Assembly (NCBI GenBank): GCA_039519185.1
Contig: CM076846.1
Coordinates: forward strand, 104,876,442 to 104,940,441
Origin: Astragalus membranaceus
Lineage: Eukaryota > Streptophyta > Magnoliopsida > Fabales > Fabaceae
Direction: 5' to 3'
Length of the DNA: 64,000 nt
Of this stretch, positions 46,201-56,984 are shown one piece after another (within the stretch, counting starts at the first letter, position 1; every line of letters starts with the position of its first letter). The position numbers and the translations under genes are program-made. The notes under the pieces were generated by a model. It was not told the DNA's origin. It did no database searches and worked only from the letters and a program-made list of their open reading frames with translations.

Positions 46201-46692
46201 TCATTTTTCAGCTTTCTTGTACAATAAAAATGGGAAAAATACATTTTAATTATTTTGAACTAGGATTTTCTTCCAAAAAATTATACGAAAATTATCCTTG
46301 ATAGAATAAATTGTATTTTTCATCCTTGACTTGGTTTAGTTCAAAAATAATAAACTTGCTCTCAATTGAATGCCCACAGATATTGAAACATGCACCATTT
46401 TATTCCCTAAAATTCTCGAAAATTAATAAAAATGTTTTTTTTTTGGGTGCCAAAAATTAATAACGATCAATAAATGGCCTTTTTGAAGATTAAAATGCAT
46501 GTCAAATGGCAAGGGGCAAAAGGGAAGCTCACGCAGTTACCAATATCGCGTGCGCGTAATTCAAATAAAAATGCGAGATAGGGGACAAATACACATAAAT
46601 GCGAAAGTCTATTAACCTACACAAATTATGAATTACCCTTATTGTTTGAAAAAAAAAGTTTTGACTTGGGCGGACAAAATTAGGGCATGACA
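43224..46692 (-). repeat. 5' LTR of Ogre-1
   Basis: Plus strand TGTCGCACC to GGGCATGACA, 3469 bp. It differs from 5792-9265 by scattered substitutions and small indels, clearly more than the two Ogre-2 LTRs differ from each other. TATA box on minus at 45703-45710. A poly-G run (45992-46001) is a local expansion absent from the other copy. Confidence 0.93.
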
Positions 46693-48070
46693 GGTATGTA
46701 TCCCGCCCAGGCTGACTTTGCATGGCCAGCTTATTATGAAGTTCACCCATGGCAACAATTTACCGGGACTCGGCCCGGATTGAACTCGTTCCAACTTTGA
46801 TGTGAGAGGGAGGACCCCGATCACGCATCACATTATCCTTTTACATGTTAAGTCCATCACTTTCACTCATCATTTTATTCCATCTCATGGTACTTTTGGT
46901 GATATCTCCTTTTGTACAAAGGAAGTGTGTTACCTTTATACTAAATCTTTTATCTCGTAACTGTTCAGGATCAAAATCTTAGTGAGGCCCGGTCACCTTT
47001 GTGAGAGGGAGCCCCGATCACGTTGGTGAGAGGGAGGCCCGGTCACGTTGGTGAGACGGAGGCCCGGTCACCTTTGTGAGAGGGACGCCCGGTCACCTTG
47101 GTGAGATGGAGGCCCGGTCACGTTGGTGAGAGGGAGGCCCGGTTACCTTGGTGAAAGGGAGGCCAAGGATAGGTATCCCGTCCAGGCATGTATTTCGCAG
47201 TTTAGGCCTTCATGACATCAGAATTGGATTTTGAGCTCAACATAAGAATTGTAGCTCTGCTCTTTAGCTTTCCAACGCATGCTTTCACGCCTCAATCGGA
47301 TATCCACAGCCAAAGTTATGACCTGCAGAATAGACAAGGAGTAGACATCTCGCCGAGGTCAAGGATAGGCATCCCGCCCAGGTATGTATCCTGCCCAGGC
47401 TGACTCTGCATGGCCAGCTTATTACGAAGTTCACCCTTGGCAACAATTTATCGGGACTCGGCCCGGATTGAACTCGTTCCAACGGGGTTGTGACCACCAA
47501 TGTCAACTTAAAGTACCCTTGGCAAAGTTTACCGGGACTCGGCCCAGATAGAACTCGTCCAACGAGGTTGTGACCACCAAGGACAGCTTATAGTATACCC
47601 TTGGCACAATTTACCGGGACTCAGCCCAGATAAAGCTCGTCTAACGGGTTCGCGACATCTTTGAAGGTCGCTCAGTGGAGGGAGTCATGGCATGCTTGAT
47701 TCATTCACCCGGGTTCAAGATACAAGTCGAGGTCGACATACTTCACGCGAACATGCTTTACAGAGGTGCATTTGTAAAGCCATCATCTTGGGAGGATGTG
47801 CTTGGCTTGAAGAAGCTGTTGAAGTTGCCCTTGCCGGCTATGTCGCCCGTGCGGGCTAGGCTGGGTCTCAGGCTCGCCTCGCTCTATGTTTTACTATGGA
47901 GTTGGACCCTTTTTATTTCTTACTCTTAAGGAATTTTCTCTGGATGAAGTGTCATTGCCATTGAACATAGCAAAAAGACTATATTGCAAAATGAATTTCA
48001 ATTAATCATTCATATTGAGCTTTTACATTCTGCCCTTGTGTCCATACAACGAACTTTCTTAACTAGGCCT
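46693..48070 (-). repeat. internal repeat region of the outer Tat-like element (right part)
   Basis: After the GGTAT duplication, this completes the first ~660-bp unit. 46799-47480 is its second copy. 47430-47680 is an array of ~85-bp units with TTTACCGGGACTCGGCCC and GGTTGTGACCACC. 47690-48066 is unique and non-coding. The open frame at 47675-47929 has no recognisable features. Confidence 0.75.
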
Positions 48071-48627
48071 TGTAACGCCCCAAAATTTAATTATTTATTC
48101 AATTGAATTGTTTGGGAATTTAATTGGTAGAAAAAATAATAGAATAAAAATAATGCTAGTGTATGTGGACCTATTATTAGTGTTAGGATTAGTAAAGGAG
48201 GGGTGTTAGGGAAAAAGCCCATGATGTAATTCGCATAAGCTATAGAAAAGCCCATAAAATTAGATAAGTATAAATAGGAGGTATTTTAGGGTTTGGCTCA
48301 TTTAGAAAGAACAAAAAAATAGAATTAGAGAGAAGAGAAGAGGGAGAGAGCGACGGCCAAGAGGAGAGAAGAGGGAGAGAGCGACGCCAAGAGGAGAGAG
48401 GAAGCTAGGGTTTCGTGATCTTCTAACGCTAAGGTAAGGGTGGGATTCAAGCCTTATAATGGGATATATGAATTACTTTATGTGGGGGTTAGGGTTTGAT
48501 GATTCGTCATATGTATGATCATATATGTATTGGATGCCTTGTTGAATAATTATGTTCGTGTGATTGATACTCCTATGCCCTAGAATTCTTATTGTATTTT
48601 GCCATAATTGAATTGGGTGCTGAAAGT

Positions 48628-49032
48628 GGCGCCCTAGGCGCCCAGTCACTGTCTCTGCGTTTTGTTGTTGCTGAATCTGGCGCCCTTGGCGCCTTGTACA
48701 TGTTCCTGCCTGTCACTGTTTTTCTGTTTTTGGTTGTTGCTGGAAGTGGCGCCCTAGGCGCCCAGTGCTGTTTTTGATGTTGCTGAGAATGGCGCCCTAG
48801 GCGCCCAGTGTTATTCTGTGTTGCTAAGAAAGGCGCCCTAGGCGCCCAGTGTTGTTCCCTGTTGTTGAAACTGGCGCCCTAGGCGCCCAGTCCCCGTTGT
48901 TGTTGCTAAAATTGGCGCCCTAGGCGCCCTGTGCTTGGTGATTTGTTGCTTGCTGGTGTTGGCGCCCTGTCCCTAGGCGCCACACCCTGTTTCTGCGTTG
49001 CTGGTGTTGGCGCCCTGTCCCTAGGCGCCACA
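48628..49032 (+). repeat. nine near-palindromic GGCGCC units inside the solo LTR
   Basis: Seven units read GGCGCCC(T/A-rich)TAGGCGCC or one-base variants. The last two are expanded to GGCGCCCTGTCCCTAGGCGCC. Spacing is irregular (about 40-85 bp) and the spacers vary, mostly containing TTGCTG. Only the self-complementary core is strictly kept. Confidence 0.9.
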
Positions 49033-49035
49033 CCC

Positions 49036-49480
49036 TAGTGTTGCTGCTGCTGTTGCTGTGCTGTGTTGCTGTGCTGTGTTGCTGCTGGTGTTGCTGTGCT
49101 GTGTTACTGCTGCTGTTGCTGTGCTGTGTTACTGTGCGGTGTTGCTGCTGCTGTTGCTGTGCCGTGTTGCTGTGCTGTGTTGCTGCTGCTGTTGTTGTGC
49201 TGCTGTTGCTGTGCGGTGTTGCTGTGCCGTGCTGCTGTTGCTGTTGCTGTGCTGTGTTGCTGTTGCTGTGCTGCTGTTGCTGTGTTGCTGTTGGTGTTGT
49301 TGCTGCCGTTGTTGCAGTGTTGCGGTTGCTGTTGCCGTTGTTGCTATTGTTGCTGCTGCCGTTGTTGCTATTGTTGCTGCTGCCCTTGTTGCTATTGTTG
49401 CTGCTGTTGCAGTGTTGTTGTCGCTGTCGCCGTTGTTGCTATTGTTGCTGTTGCCGTTGTTGCTATTGTTGCTGTGGCTG
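49036..49480 (+). repeat. TGC/TGT triplet-rich tract
   Basis: Imperfect (TGC)n, (TGT)n and (GCT)n give long open frames in all plus frames (Leu/Cys, Val/Ala) and in one minus frame (Asn/Thr/Ala). These are low-complexity artefacts. Confidence 0.9.
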
Positions 49481-50596
49481 CCCAAATGTGAATCTCACGA
49501 TTGTTATTTAAAATGATGTTGAATATGTGATTAGGCCCAAAGTTGCCAAAATGTTGAAAGTTGCTAAATTATTGCGATGTTGCCAAAATGTTGAAAGTTG
49601 TTAAAATATTGCGATGTTGCCAAAATGTTGAAAATTGCTAAGTAGTAAATTGTTGACGACGAAGGTTGTACGAAGACGAATTTGCCTCTATTCATTGGCA
49701 GGTGATGTGTTGTAGGCCTACGACCAATGTTGCTTTCCGATGTTGTTGCGTTGCTATGTAACCGTTGTTATTTGTTTGTGCATTTACATAGCGTCGCATG
49801 CATAGCATATTTTTACGATGGAGCTATGCTCAAACCACGATGGCCTGGATTGGCAAACCACGACGACGATGTTGCGATGTGATGCCCCTATTTACGGGCT
49901 TGAATTTTGGTACCACATGCATTATAGGGCGGTGGCCCTGAGTTGAGTCACATTTCACATTATGTGCATACTTATGTGATTGAAATGATCTTGACTGTTG
50001 TGACGTAATGACTTGACCGTCGTGATATGATGATATTGACTGTTGTGGTATGATGATATTGACTGCTGTGAAATGATGATTTGATGTCCTGACCTGATAT
50101 ATATTGCTTTCATATGATTCATTATATAGTTCGATATCTCACCCCTTCTGTTTGAATGTTACCCCGATGTTGGTAACGTGCAGGTAACCTCGAATGAATG
50201 CCGTTGTACCTTCATTAGTTCGGGTCGGTGTCGTCGCTCTGATATGTAGCACTCGGGGGGATGAACGTTTATTTATGTTATTTAAGTTGTTTGCTGTTGG
50301 ATTTTGAGTTAATCTTGCATAGTTGCCACGATTGTTTAGTTGAACCATTTGAATTTCCGCTGCGTAGTTAAAAGAAGTTTGACTTGTTTTGAAATGTTGT
50401 TTTGTCGGTTCATCCGAGTTAGGGTGTTATGTATCCGATTTTCAAAAAAGACTTATTTATGTCTGTTTATGGTTTTTAAGTTGATAAATGTAGCATCCGT
50501 TTGTTTGTGAAAACTCTGATTTTACTTGTATTTTTACCGGGTAGAAATGGGGTGTTACAGGCCTAGCTCTAGGTTCAGGTCCTGGTGATTGGCTCC

Positions 50597-52028
50597 CTAT
50601 TCAGAATTTGGAGTCTCGTCTTCTTCTTCTTTCACGTATTGCGCGAGCTTTCCTTCGCAAAGTAGCTCTTCAATGTCGTCTCTTAGGGTGTTGCACTTGG
50701 TGGTGCTGTGTCCATAACTTTTGTGATAACGACAGTGCTTCTTAGATGTTTGGCATTTCCTTTGCACGAGAGATTCGGGTTGCTTGATGTCCCGAAACTC
50801 CACGTCGGCACATTCGGTGTGGATCTCTGCTTGAGATGTGTTCAGCAATGTGTACTCTGAGAAATAGCCTTGTCGGGGTCGGGACTCACGAGGCGCTGCC
50901 TCAGCTTGGGCTCGCTCCTGCCATGGTTCCCTCAGCTCGAGCTCCCTTTCTGTCATTGGCTCTTCAATGGCCTTGTATGCGAGCTCGTCCTTTTCATAGT
51001 CCATGTGTTTCTGGGATCTTCAAAGGAAATCCCCCAAGTCGCGGGGCTTCTTGACCCCGATTTCTATTTGGAACAAGCTTCCTTTTCGAAGGCCTTCGCT
51101 TGTCTTCAAGGTTCCTAACATTCACAGCTTCTTTGTTGAACCTTTCCAAATATTCTCTAAGTGTTTCTTTCTCTCCCTTCCTGATCGCCCTGAGTACCTC
51201 TTCAGACTTGGGCTTCAAGCGGGAAGCGGCAAAACGAGTTGTGAACATCAATGCTAGTTGTCCCCAAGATGAGACCGAGTTTGGTTTCAACTCCTGGAAC
51301 CAAGCTAGTCCTGACTTCCCGAGAGTGAGGGGGAAGATCTTGTAGTGAACGGGTTCCCTTGCCCCCCGGTAGCGCATCATGAGAGAGAAGTAGGCCAGGT
51401 GGCTGGCTGGGTCCCAAGTCCCATCGTACATGTTGAGGGCTGGAAGTTTATCTAGGGCCCTAGGAATTGGGCAATCATCAATCTTCCTGGTGAAAGGTCC
51501 TTCATTGGAGATCCATGGAGAGTGGTGAGGTGACCTGTTCCCAAGATCTATGCGAGGGATGAAGTCTTGGAAGGAGAGCCTTCTAGCCAGTAGGTACCAT
51601 CAGGCGAAGTCAGATGGGTGCTTGGAGGTGAGCCTGATCCTTGGTGCCTGTGACGTCGGGGAGGAGAGTGATGGTTGAGTTGACGTCTGGGTGGAGACTT
51701 GTGGCGCTTGGAGTTCACTGTCCTTCAGGGAGGGGGTGCTCCAGCGAGGGAGACGTTGCTCAGGCATGGCTGCCATTCGCCTCTCTATTTGCCTTAGGCG
51801 CACTTCCTGCTGCAGCATAGCCCGAGTGCGGTTGCACATCAGGTCCAGGAGTTGGCGAATGGTCGCTACATCTTCAGGTTGGACGGGGACCTGAATCGTG
51901 GCTGACTGTGGTGCCGGGACCTGGATGTCTTCGTCCAGCATGGAAGCAGCAATGCCTTTAGGAGTGTCTTCGGGTTTGGGTTGAGACATAGCAATGTTTT
52001 GGACCTGGGGTCTACCTATTGGTGCCAT
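50597..52028 (-). pseudogene. gag: gag of the outer Tat-like element, one stop and one frameshift
   Basis: It reads from MAPIGRPQVQN at 52028. The frame is open except for a TGA at 51600-51602 and a shift near 51000. The central gag core contains LNMYDGTWDPASHLAYF, MMRYRGAREPVHYKIFPLTL, GLAWFQELKPNSVSSW and LREYLERFNKEAV (51431-50994). The C-terminal frame (51004-50597) has CRYHKSYGHSTTKC, a Tat-type CHHC knuckle. It is followed by an acidic end (EEEDETPNSE) and then the solo LTR insertion. No protease or pol follows on either side of the insertion. Confidence 0.85.
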
Positions 52029-52098
52029 TGAAATGCAGGAGAAAGTTCAAGGAGTAGGGATGAGGTCAAAGATAGATACCTCCCACTGTGGTCTCCAA

Positions 52099-52559
52099 TG
52101 TTCTGTACCTTTACCTTGTCGCGGACCAAAGCGGGTTTGTAGTCGGTAGAGGTGTTGCTTTGTTTGATCGAATCTGAGATGACACTACGAGGTAGCAGAG
52201 TGATCAAGCTTGGAAGAGTTGGACTACAGAGTATCAAGGTGACCAGGCCTGTTTGTGACCGGGCCTGCTGGTGATGAGTAGTTTCAGAGCGTTCCAGGGT
52301 GGGGTACCTGCGGAGCCACTCCGACGCTCAAGTTAGTATTGAGGACAGTAGAGTAGTATAGCAAGGAATGAGAATCTAAATGCACGTCAGTATTTATAGG
52401 GATCCGTGTCAGCTTTAAGCTGTCGGATCGATTAGGTGAATCTGAGTCATTGAGGCATGATAGTCATGAATGGGCTGATTTATCATGGATATGGGCCAAA
52501 GTTATTGGGTTTATTTATGTCCAATTACTTGAGTGAGTCTTATGACCCAGTCCAGAACA
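52099..52559 (-). repeat. 5' LTR of the outer Tat-like element
   Basis: Plus strand TGTTCTGTACCTTTACC to CAGTCCAGAACA, 461 bp. The minus-strand TATA box (CCTATAAATACTGACG) is near 52394. Adjacent on the minus strand is TTGGAGACCACAGTGGGAGG, the likely primer site. It matches the partial 3' LTR at 4152-4465. Confidence 0.85.
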
Positions 52560-52794
52560 CAATTTAAGTGGAAAAAGTCTGCCAAAATTGAGGTTATTTT
52601 AGTCATTAACAATTAATAGATGAACTTTTTTGTAATTGGTATATTTGATTTTTTTTTTCGAACTAAGTGTCTATAATAATTGATCGTTGTCTTGGAAATT
52701 ACAACAAATTAATTGTTAAAAATTAATTGTTGGTATTGAAAGTTACGGTAACTTAATTGTTGTGCACCGTAAACGAGAAGTCATCAAAGGCACA
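52560..52794 (+). other. sequence between the Tat-like LTR and LINE, not recognised
   Basis: AT-rich. It includes AAAAGTCTGCCAAAATTGAGG, a phrase that recurs with changes at about 58670 and 58797, so it may belong to a dispersed repeat. The end holds the LINE target-site copy ATCAAAGGCACA (52783-52794). Confidence 0.4.
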
Positions 52795-53146
52795 GGTTTT
52801 ATGTTGCAGCAATATTGTGGATCATCTCAAGTCCTTCGGTGATATATTCTTAGGAAAGAAAGCAAACAATGTAAAGTTCATTTGTTGGTTAGCTACTTGT
52901 TGGAGCATTTGGGTGGCAAGAAATAACTTTATTTTTAAAGGGGAGGTGGTCTCCGTAGAATCCATTGTAACTTATATTAAGTTTTTGTCTTGGAGCTGGT
53001 TCACTTATGGGGTTGGCAGACATTCTGGATATTCTGCGTCCTCATGGTGGCAAAGTGCGTCATTATGTATAAATAACTTGTAATCCTCTTTTGAGCACGA
53101 CTAGTGCTCCATCAATGGATTCATTGCTTATCGGAAAAAAAAAAAA
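52795..53146 (+). mobile_element. 5'-truncated L1-type LINE (3' end)
   Basis: The open part encodes FICWLATCWSIWVARNNFIF and SIVTYIKFLSWSWF, typical of the C-terminus of plant L1-type RT proteins. A short 3' UTR with TTGAGCACGACTAGTGCTCC and a poly-A run follow. TSD (A)TCAAAGGCACA is at 52783-52794 and 53147-53157. Only the last ~350 bp inserted. Confidence 0.85.
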
Positions 53147-53157
53147 TCAAAGGCACA

Positions 53158-53638
53158 ACTTCCTAAACAAAATCTAATTACTTGCCTATTTGCAAATAGT
53201 TCACACTTCTCAACTTTATATACCTCTTTCCAAATTTTTTACATTAATTAACGCAAATTTTCCCTTTTCATTCTTTTTCCTATTCGATGTGATTGACTAT
53301 TGTGGTTTGGAGTTGGGACCGTGAACGATGGCTTGCCGTTGGTTCAAAAGATGGCCTCTAGGTGGTTTTAACGGTGGTCGCAAGGGTGCTTAGAGCATTT
53401 ATGCTTTCAGCGGTGACTCCACAACAGAGGAAGGAGTTGCCTGTGATAATTATTTCCATATCTTTCTTTCTCTCCTTCATCTTTGCATATCTATTTTGTA
53501 TTTTCTATGTCTAATTTTTTGTTCTTATATTTGCTATTATGTCCAACCATGCTCAGCTTTGGAAGTTGTACCGACTCTTGGTTTGTACCAAGAAACTTTA
53601 CTTCCACTATACCTCCTAATATAGGAAGACGTTATGAT
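53158..53638 (+). other. intergenic, nothing recognised
   Basis: AT-rich. No coding or mobile features are recognised. The last 8 bp are the target site of the hAT element. Confidence 0.4.
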
Positions 53639-54119
53639 CAGGGTTTCAAATTGCGGACCGCATCACGTGATGCGGCTTCAATATTGCCGTTGCGGCAGCG
53701 TCCGCAACCGCATCAGTCCGCAATTGCGATGTGATCTCAAATCACAGAAAAATCCGCATCGCAACGCCGCATCGGCCGCAATGCAGTGGTGCAACGGCCG
53801 CATCAGGCCGCATCAGACCGTAATTGACTTTAAATTGGTCGAACAAATTATTTTTCTATCTTCCTCTGTCTTTATATCATACATTTAGAGGGTATTTTAA
53901 AGGATTAAAGATACTATAAAGTGATGAAGAGTAGATAATGAAATATATATGAAATTTTAGAGAGGAGATAGAAGACATGTGAACTATAAGATAACTAATA
54001 AATTATAATATTTAATGTTAACAAAAAATTATTTCACGTCGCATCGACCGCAATACGCATCGCAGCGATCGCAAATGGCCGCAACCGCAACGCGTCCGCA
54101 ACCGCAATTTGAAACCCTG
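53639..54119. mobile_element. hAT-type MITE, 481 bp
   Basis: The terminal inverted repeat CAGGGTTTCAAATTGCGG is perfect over 18 bp at both ends. The 8-bp target duplication GTTATGAT is at 53631-53638 and 54120-54127. An 8-bp TSD with CAGGG ends indicates the hAT superfamily. The outer 100-170 bp on each side are crowded with CCGCAWC/GATGCGG motifs, while the core is AT-rich. There is no transposase. Confidence 0.92.
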
Positions 54120-54127
54120 GTTATGAT

Positions 54128-54440
54128 AGTCCACTTTATACTGGATACAATATACTAAAAAGCTTCTAATTTGCATGTCGCCCTCTGGTGAAACATGAAG
54201 AGTTTACTAATTTATAGTCTGCTACATACTTATGAATTATCCCTCTATAACATGGTAAGGAATATGAGTTCCATTCCATCTAATATTCATAAACTTCCTT
54301 TTCCTTATTCACTATGTATCACTCATAACGACTTGCAATATGATTCATGCTTCTTTCAATGGCTACATACATGCAATTTAATTATTAGTTTGTTACATTG
54401 AAGGTGATCAGTTGGTATTTAAATGTTTTGCTAACACTAG
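54128..54440 (+). other. intergenic, nothing recognised
   Basis: AT-rich flank between the hAT MITE and the CACTA element. The short open frame at 54195-54401 is not supported. Confidence 0.4.
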
Positions 54441-54467
54441 CACTACGCCAAAAACACCAAAAAAGAG

Positions 54468-54745
54468 CGCACCCATCAGGAACGCTTTTTAAAAAGCGCT
54501 CCCTATCTAGCGCCATGAGTAGCGCTTTCCAAAAAAGCGCTCCTCATTCAAAATCTCGCATACCCCAACAGGAGCGCTTTCTAAAAAGCGCTACTTATTC
54601 TTGATCTCGCATACCCCATCAGGAGCGCTTTCTAAAAGCGCTCCTTATTCTTGATCTCGCATACCCCATCAGGAGCGCTTTCTAAAAAGCGCTCCTCATT
54701 TAAAATTTCGCATAGCCCCATTAGGAGCGCTTTTTGTAGAAAGCG
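54468..54745. repeat. left subterminal AGCGCT array
   Basis: Repeated units such as GAGCGCTTTCTAAAAAGCGC, each an imperfect palindrome with AGCGCT arms, are separated by TCTCGCATACCCCATCAGG-like spacers. Confidence 0.9.
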
Positions 54746-55559
54746 CTACCTATTCTCCATTTCCTTTTTTCCTTTTCTAAAACCCAAAAACCCTTCCCGT
54801 ATCACATGTTATCCTTCCAGTACACGTTTACGCTCTTCCTCTCCTCTCCTTCGACTGCCTCCTCAACCCTGCGCTTCCTCAACCCTGCGCTGCCGCCAGT
54901 ACACAGTATACGCTCGCCTCTCCTTCGACCACACCTCCTCAACCCTGCGCCTTCTCTCCTTCGACCACATGTTACCCTTCTCAGTTTCTCCACGGTTTGA
55001 AACCCTATATTTCAAACGTTGATTTGCTTCGTTTCTTTGCTGTTTCGGGTTCGATCTTGAAGGATCTTGGCTCTACGCACCACGATCTGCTTACACGAAG
55101 GTATAATACTTGTTCTTGCTATTTTTTCAGTTTCGGTTTTACTGTTCTTGACCAACACAGTAAACCCTAACTTCTGAAACTGTTTCTGGTTGCAGGTTTT
55201 TGAAGAACTGCGTGTAGTGATCTCCAAACAGGTAAAAGCTCGCCTTAGCCTTTTCCTTTTTAATGTTTGAAGTTCTGATGCTGTTGAAAATGATTCTGAC
55301 CGTGCGTTTTGTTGTTCTGGGTTGCTGATCTTCACTCTTTGAAGATGCTGTGGACAGCTACGGTTCTCACCTTGAGAACAGGTAATTTCTTTCCCTCTAT
55401 CTCTCTGTTTTTTTCTTCTTGGTGTTGTTTCAGTCAGTGAAACCTAAACTGACTTTGTTTTATTTCTCTTTGTATGTGAGGACTTGCTTCAACCACTTGT
55501 TGAAGCTTCAGCACAAGGAACTCAAAATTAATGCACAAAGACAGATACGCAGAAGGAAG

Positions 55560-55830
55560 AAGAAAAACAGAGACTTCACACAGGGTATAAGAAAAGACTT
55601 AGAAAATTTATTCAATGTAAAATGTATATTACAAACTGTATGTACATGTATAGCAGTATTTAAAGCTTTCTCTGAGCAATTAGCTGATAGTTAGAGTTTG
55701 TTATAGATAACAAACTCAGTTTGTTAAGCTTGTTTAACAAACTAACCAATTAGTTAGGGGCTAATTAGTTTTCCTTTCAAACAGCTGTAACCACAAATAT
55801 GCATTCTCTAATTACTTTGAAGGTGTGTAA
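55560..55830 (+). repeat. possible Copia-type LTR remnant
   Basis: The stretch with TAGAAAATTTATTCAATG, AGTTTGTTATAGATAACAAA and TTGTTTAACAAACTAACC has the look of a Copia LTR fragment (inverted TTTGTTA motifs). No ends or TSD are identified. Confidence 0.25.
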
Positions 55831-55932
55831 TTTTTTTTTCTCTCATACTGTTAATGTGCATGTTTTTTCTCTTATTTGCATGCTAACTGCTTAAAGCTAA
55901 TCAAAATAGATTTTTTTTGTTGCTTTGTGCAG

Positions 55933-56247
55933 TAATAACACAATGAGTATATGGGCTAGGATTAAAGGAAGGCAGACAGAATTCCGAAATCCCAATGCAG
56001 TTGGACAGGTATAATCAAAGATAATTTTCTTCTTCCCTTCTCACTTTATGTGGGTTCTTTTGAACTCTTTTTGATATTCATTGATTTTGGAATTAGATTG
56101 ATTTGTCAATATCAAATGATAATCGTTGTCTTTTTGTTTGTGTAGGCCATCATGTAAAATCTCCCTCCTTCTGAAATTATAGAATCATGCTCTGTTGCTG
56201 GTCCTGGATTTGTGAATATTGTTGTATCAAAGAAATGGATAGCACAG
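55933..56247 (+). pseudogene. captured arginyl-tRNA synthetase fragment (two exons)
   Basis: Exon 55933-56008 (acceptor TTTGTGCAG, donor GTATAA) encodes NNTMSIWARIKGRQTEF and NPNAVGQ. Exon 56146-56247 (acceptor TTTGTGTAG, donor GTGATT) encodes NLPPSEIIESCSVAGPGFVN and VSKKWIAQ. These match my memory of the N-terminal additional domain of plant cytosolic ArgRS, where the same junction occurs. Codon 4 of the second exon is TAA, so the copy is non-functional. Introns are retained, so this is a DNA-level capture by the CACTA element and not a retrocopy. Confidence 0.8.
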
Positions 56248-56984
56248 GTGATTTGATTGCATTTCCATTTGTAGTTTTGAGTAACTGCTGTAGTACTCAA
56301 GTAGTCAAGCTTTTATGTCGACATGTAGTACCCAAGCATCAATATTAAACCCATAGTTATATATGCAAAATACTACAAAAACTAGCTCCTGATTTTCTTT
56401 TTCCTGTCATTTTATGGGTAAAAGTAAGATGAGTTGTAGCCAATAGCATCAAGTATTTTGTTTCTCAAATAGTTTATTTTTGAAATCAGCCCAAAATGAC
56501 CTATCAGGGAAGTCGGGGAGGGTCTATTATCACTAATTTCTTACTATAATTGAATGCGTAAGTGGTTGGGTTAATGATCCATTAGAGCAATCACAGAGTG
56601 GTATTTCAATGGTCCCATAATTCTATTTTCTCCAATACTTTTAAGTAGGTTGATTTTCCAATTTGAAATTGAATTTGTTAATATTGAATATTGCTGATAT
56701 AGCAGCATATTGGGGATTACTCCTGATAAGTTTTGTGGCTGTTCATTCCTACTGTCTACTCTTTATTCGGAATTAAGTTTTTAAGTAGTCATTGGCAACA
56801 AATATGCAATATAAATATCATCTGCAGTTTCTTGGTTTAATTTCATTATATAAATACCATCGGCAGTTTCTTGGTTTTATGGATACTGGTTCTTTTTAGC
56901 AGGCTCTTGAAGAAGTCTTCGCGGGAACATAAGCCTGATAGTTCCAATTCTTGGATATCTTAGATTCAGCTACCGGGGATAAAG

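Larger units (their letters stand above)
5792..46692 (-). mobile_element. Ogre-1: Ogre/Tat-type LTR retrotransposon with nested insertions
   Basis: The LTRs at 5792-9265 and 43224-46692 are clearly homologous (a few percent different by eye). The element is flanked by a 5-bp target duplication GGTAT (5787-5791 and 46693-46697). All coding is on the minus strand: ORF1, gag-pro, intron, pol. Its 5' LTR is separated from its primer site because an Athila-like element inserted 4 bp inside the LTR. Without nested DNA the element is about 19.5 kb, in the size range known for Ogre. It carries nonsense codons in ORF1 and pol, one frameshift in ORF1 and one near the end of gag-pro, so it is not autonomous. 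Confidence 0.9.
48071..50559 (+). repeat. solo LTR (chromovirus/Tekay-like), 2489 bp
   Basis: It starts TGTAACGCCCC and ends GGGGTGTTACA, with TSD GGCCT on both sides (48066-48070, 50560-50564), and no internal domain. A plus-strand TATA box is at 48269-48276, followed by a GA-rich leader (AGAGAAGAGAAGAGGGAGAG), so the LTR is plus-oriented. The long transcribed part contains nine GGCGCC-bearing units (48628-49032), a CTG/TGC triplet-rich tract (49036-49480), a ~43-bp tandem repeat with GTTGCCAAAATGTTGAAA (49540-49640) and ATGATATTGACTG repeats near 50030. Confidence 0.88.
4152..52559 (-). mobile_element. outermost element: Tat-like Ty3-gypsy retrotransposon, gag only, heavily interrupted
   Basis: A minus-strand LTR element is defined by a 5' LTR at 52099-52559, a primer-site-like sequence next to it, gag at 50597-52028, a repeat-filled internal region, and a truncated 3' LTR at 4152-4465 preceded on the minus strand by a purine-rich tract. 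Its own sequence is only a few kb. The rest is Ogre-1 (with everything nested in it) and a solo LTR. No protease, RT, RNase H or integrase from this element is visible, so it is a non-autonomous or deleted derivative. No TSD can be read because the 3' LTR has lost its distal part. Confidence 0.7.

Noticed and set aside
48628..49032. CRISPR-like array of repeats
   Set aside because: Spacers vary in length, repeats are palindromic cores in a plant LTR, and there is no prokaryotic context.
49038..49516. Several long overlapping open frames (Leu/Cys/Val-rich) on plus and one on minus
   Set aside because: They arise from an imperfect TGC/TGT triplet repeat inside the solo LTR; all frames are open and composition is not protein-like.
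54651..55022. 123-codon Ser/Pro/Arg-rich plus frame in the CACTA element
   Set aside because: Begins in the subterminal repeat and runs through a CT-rich leader; no recognisable protein.
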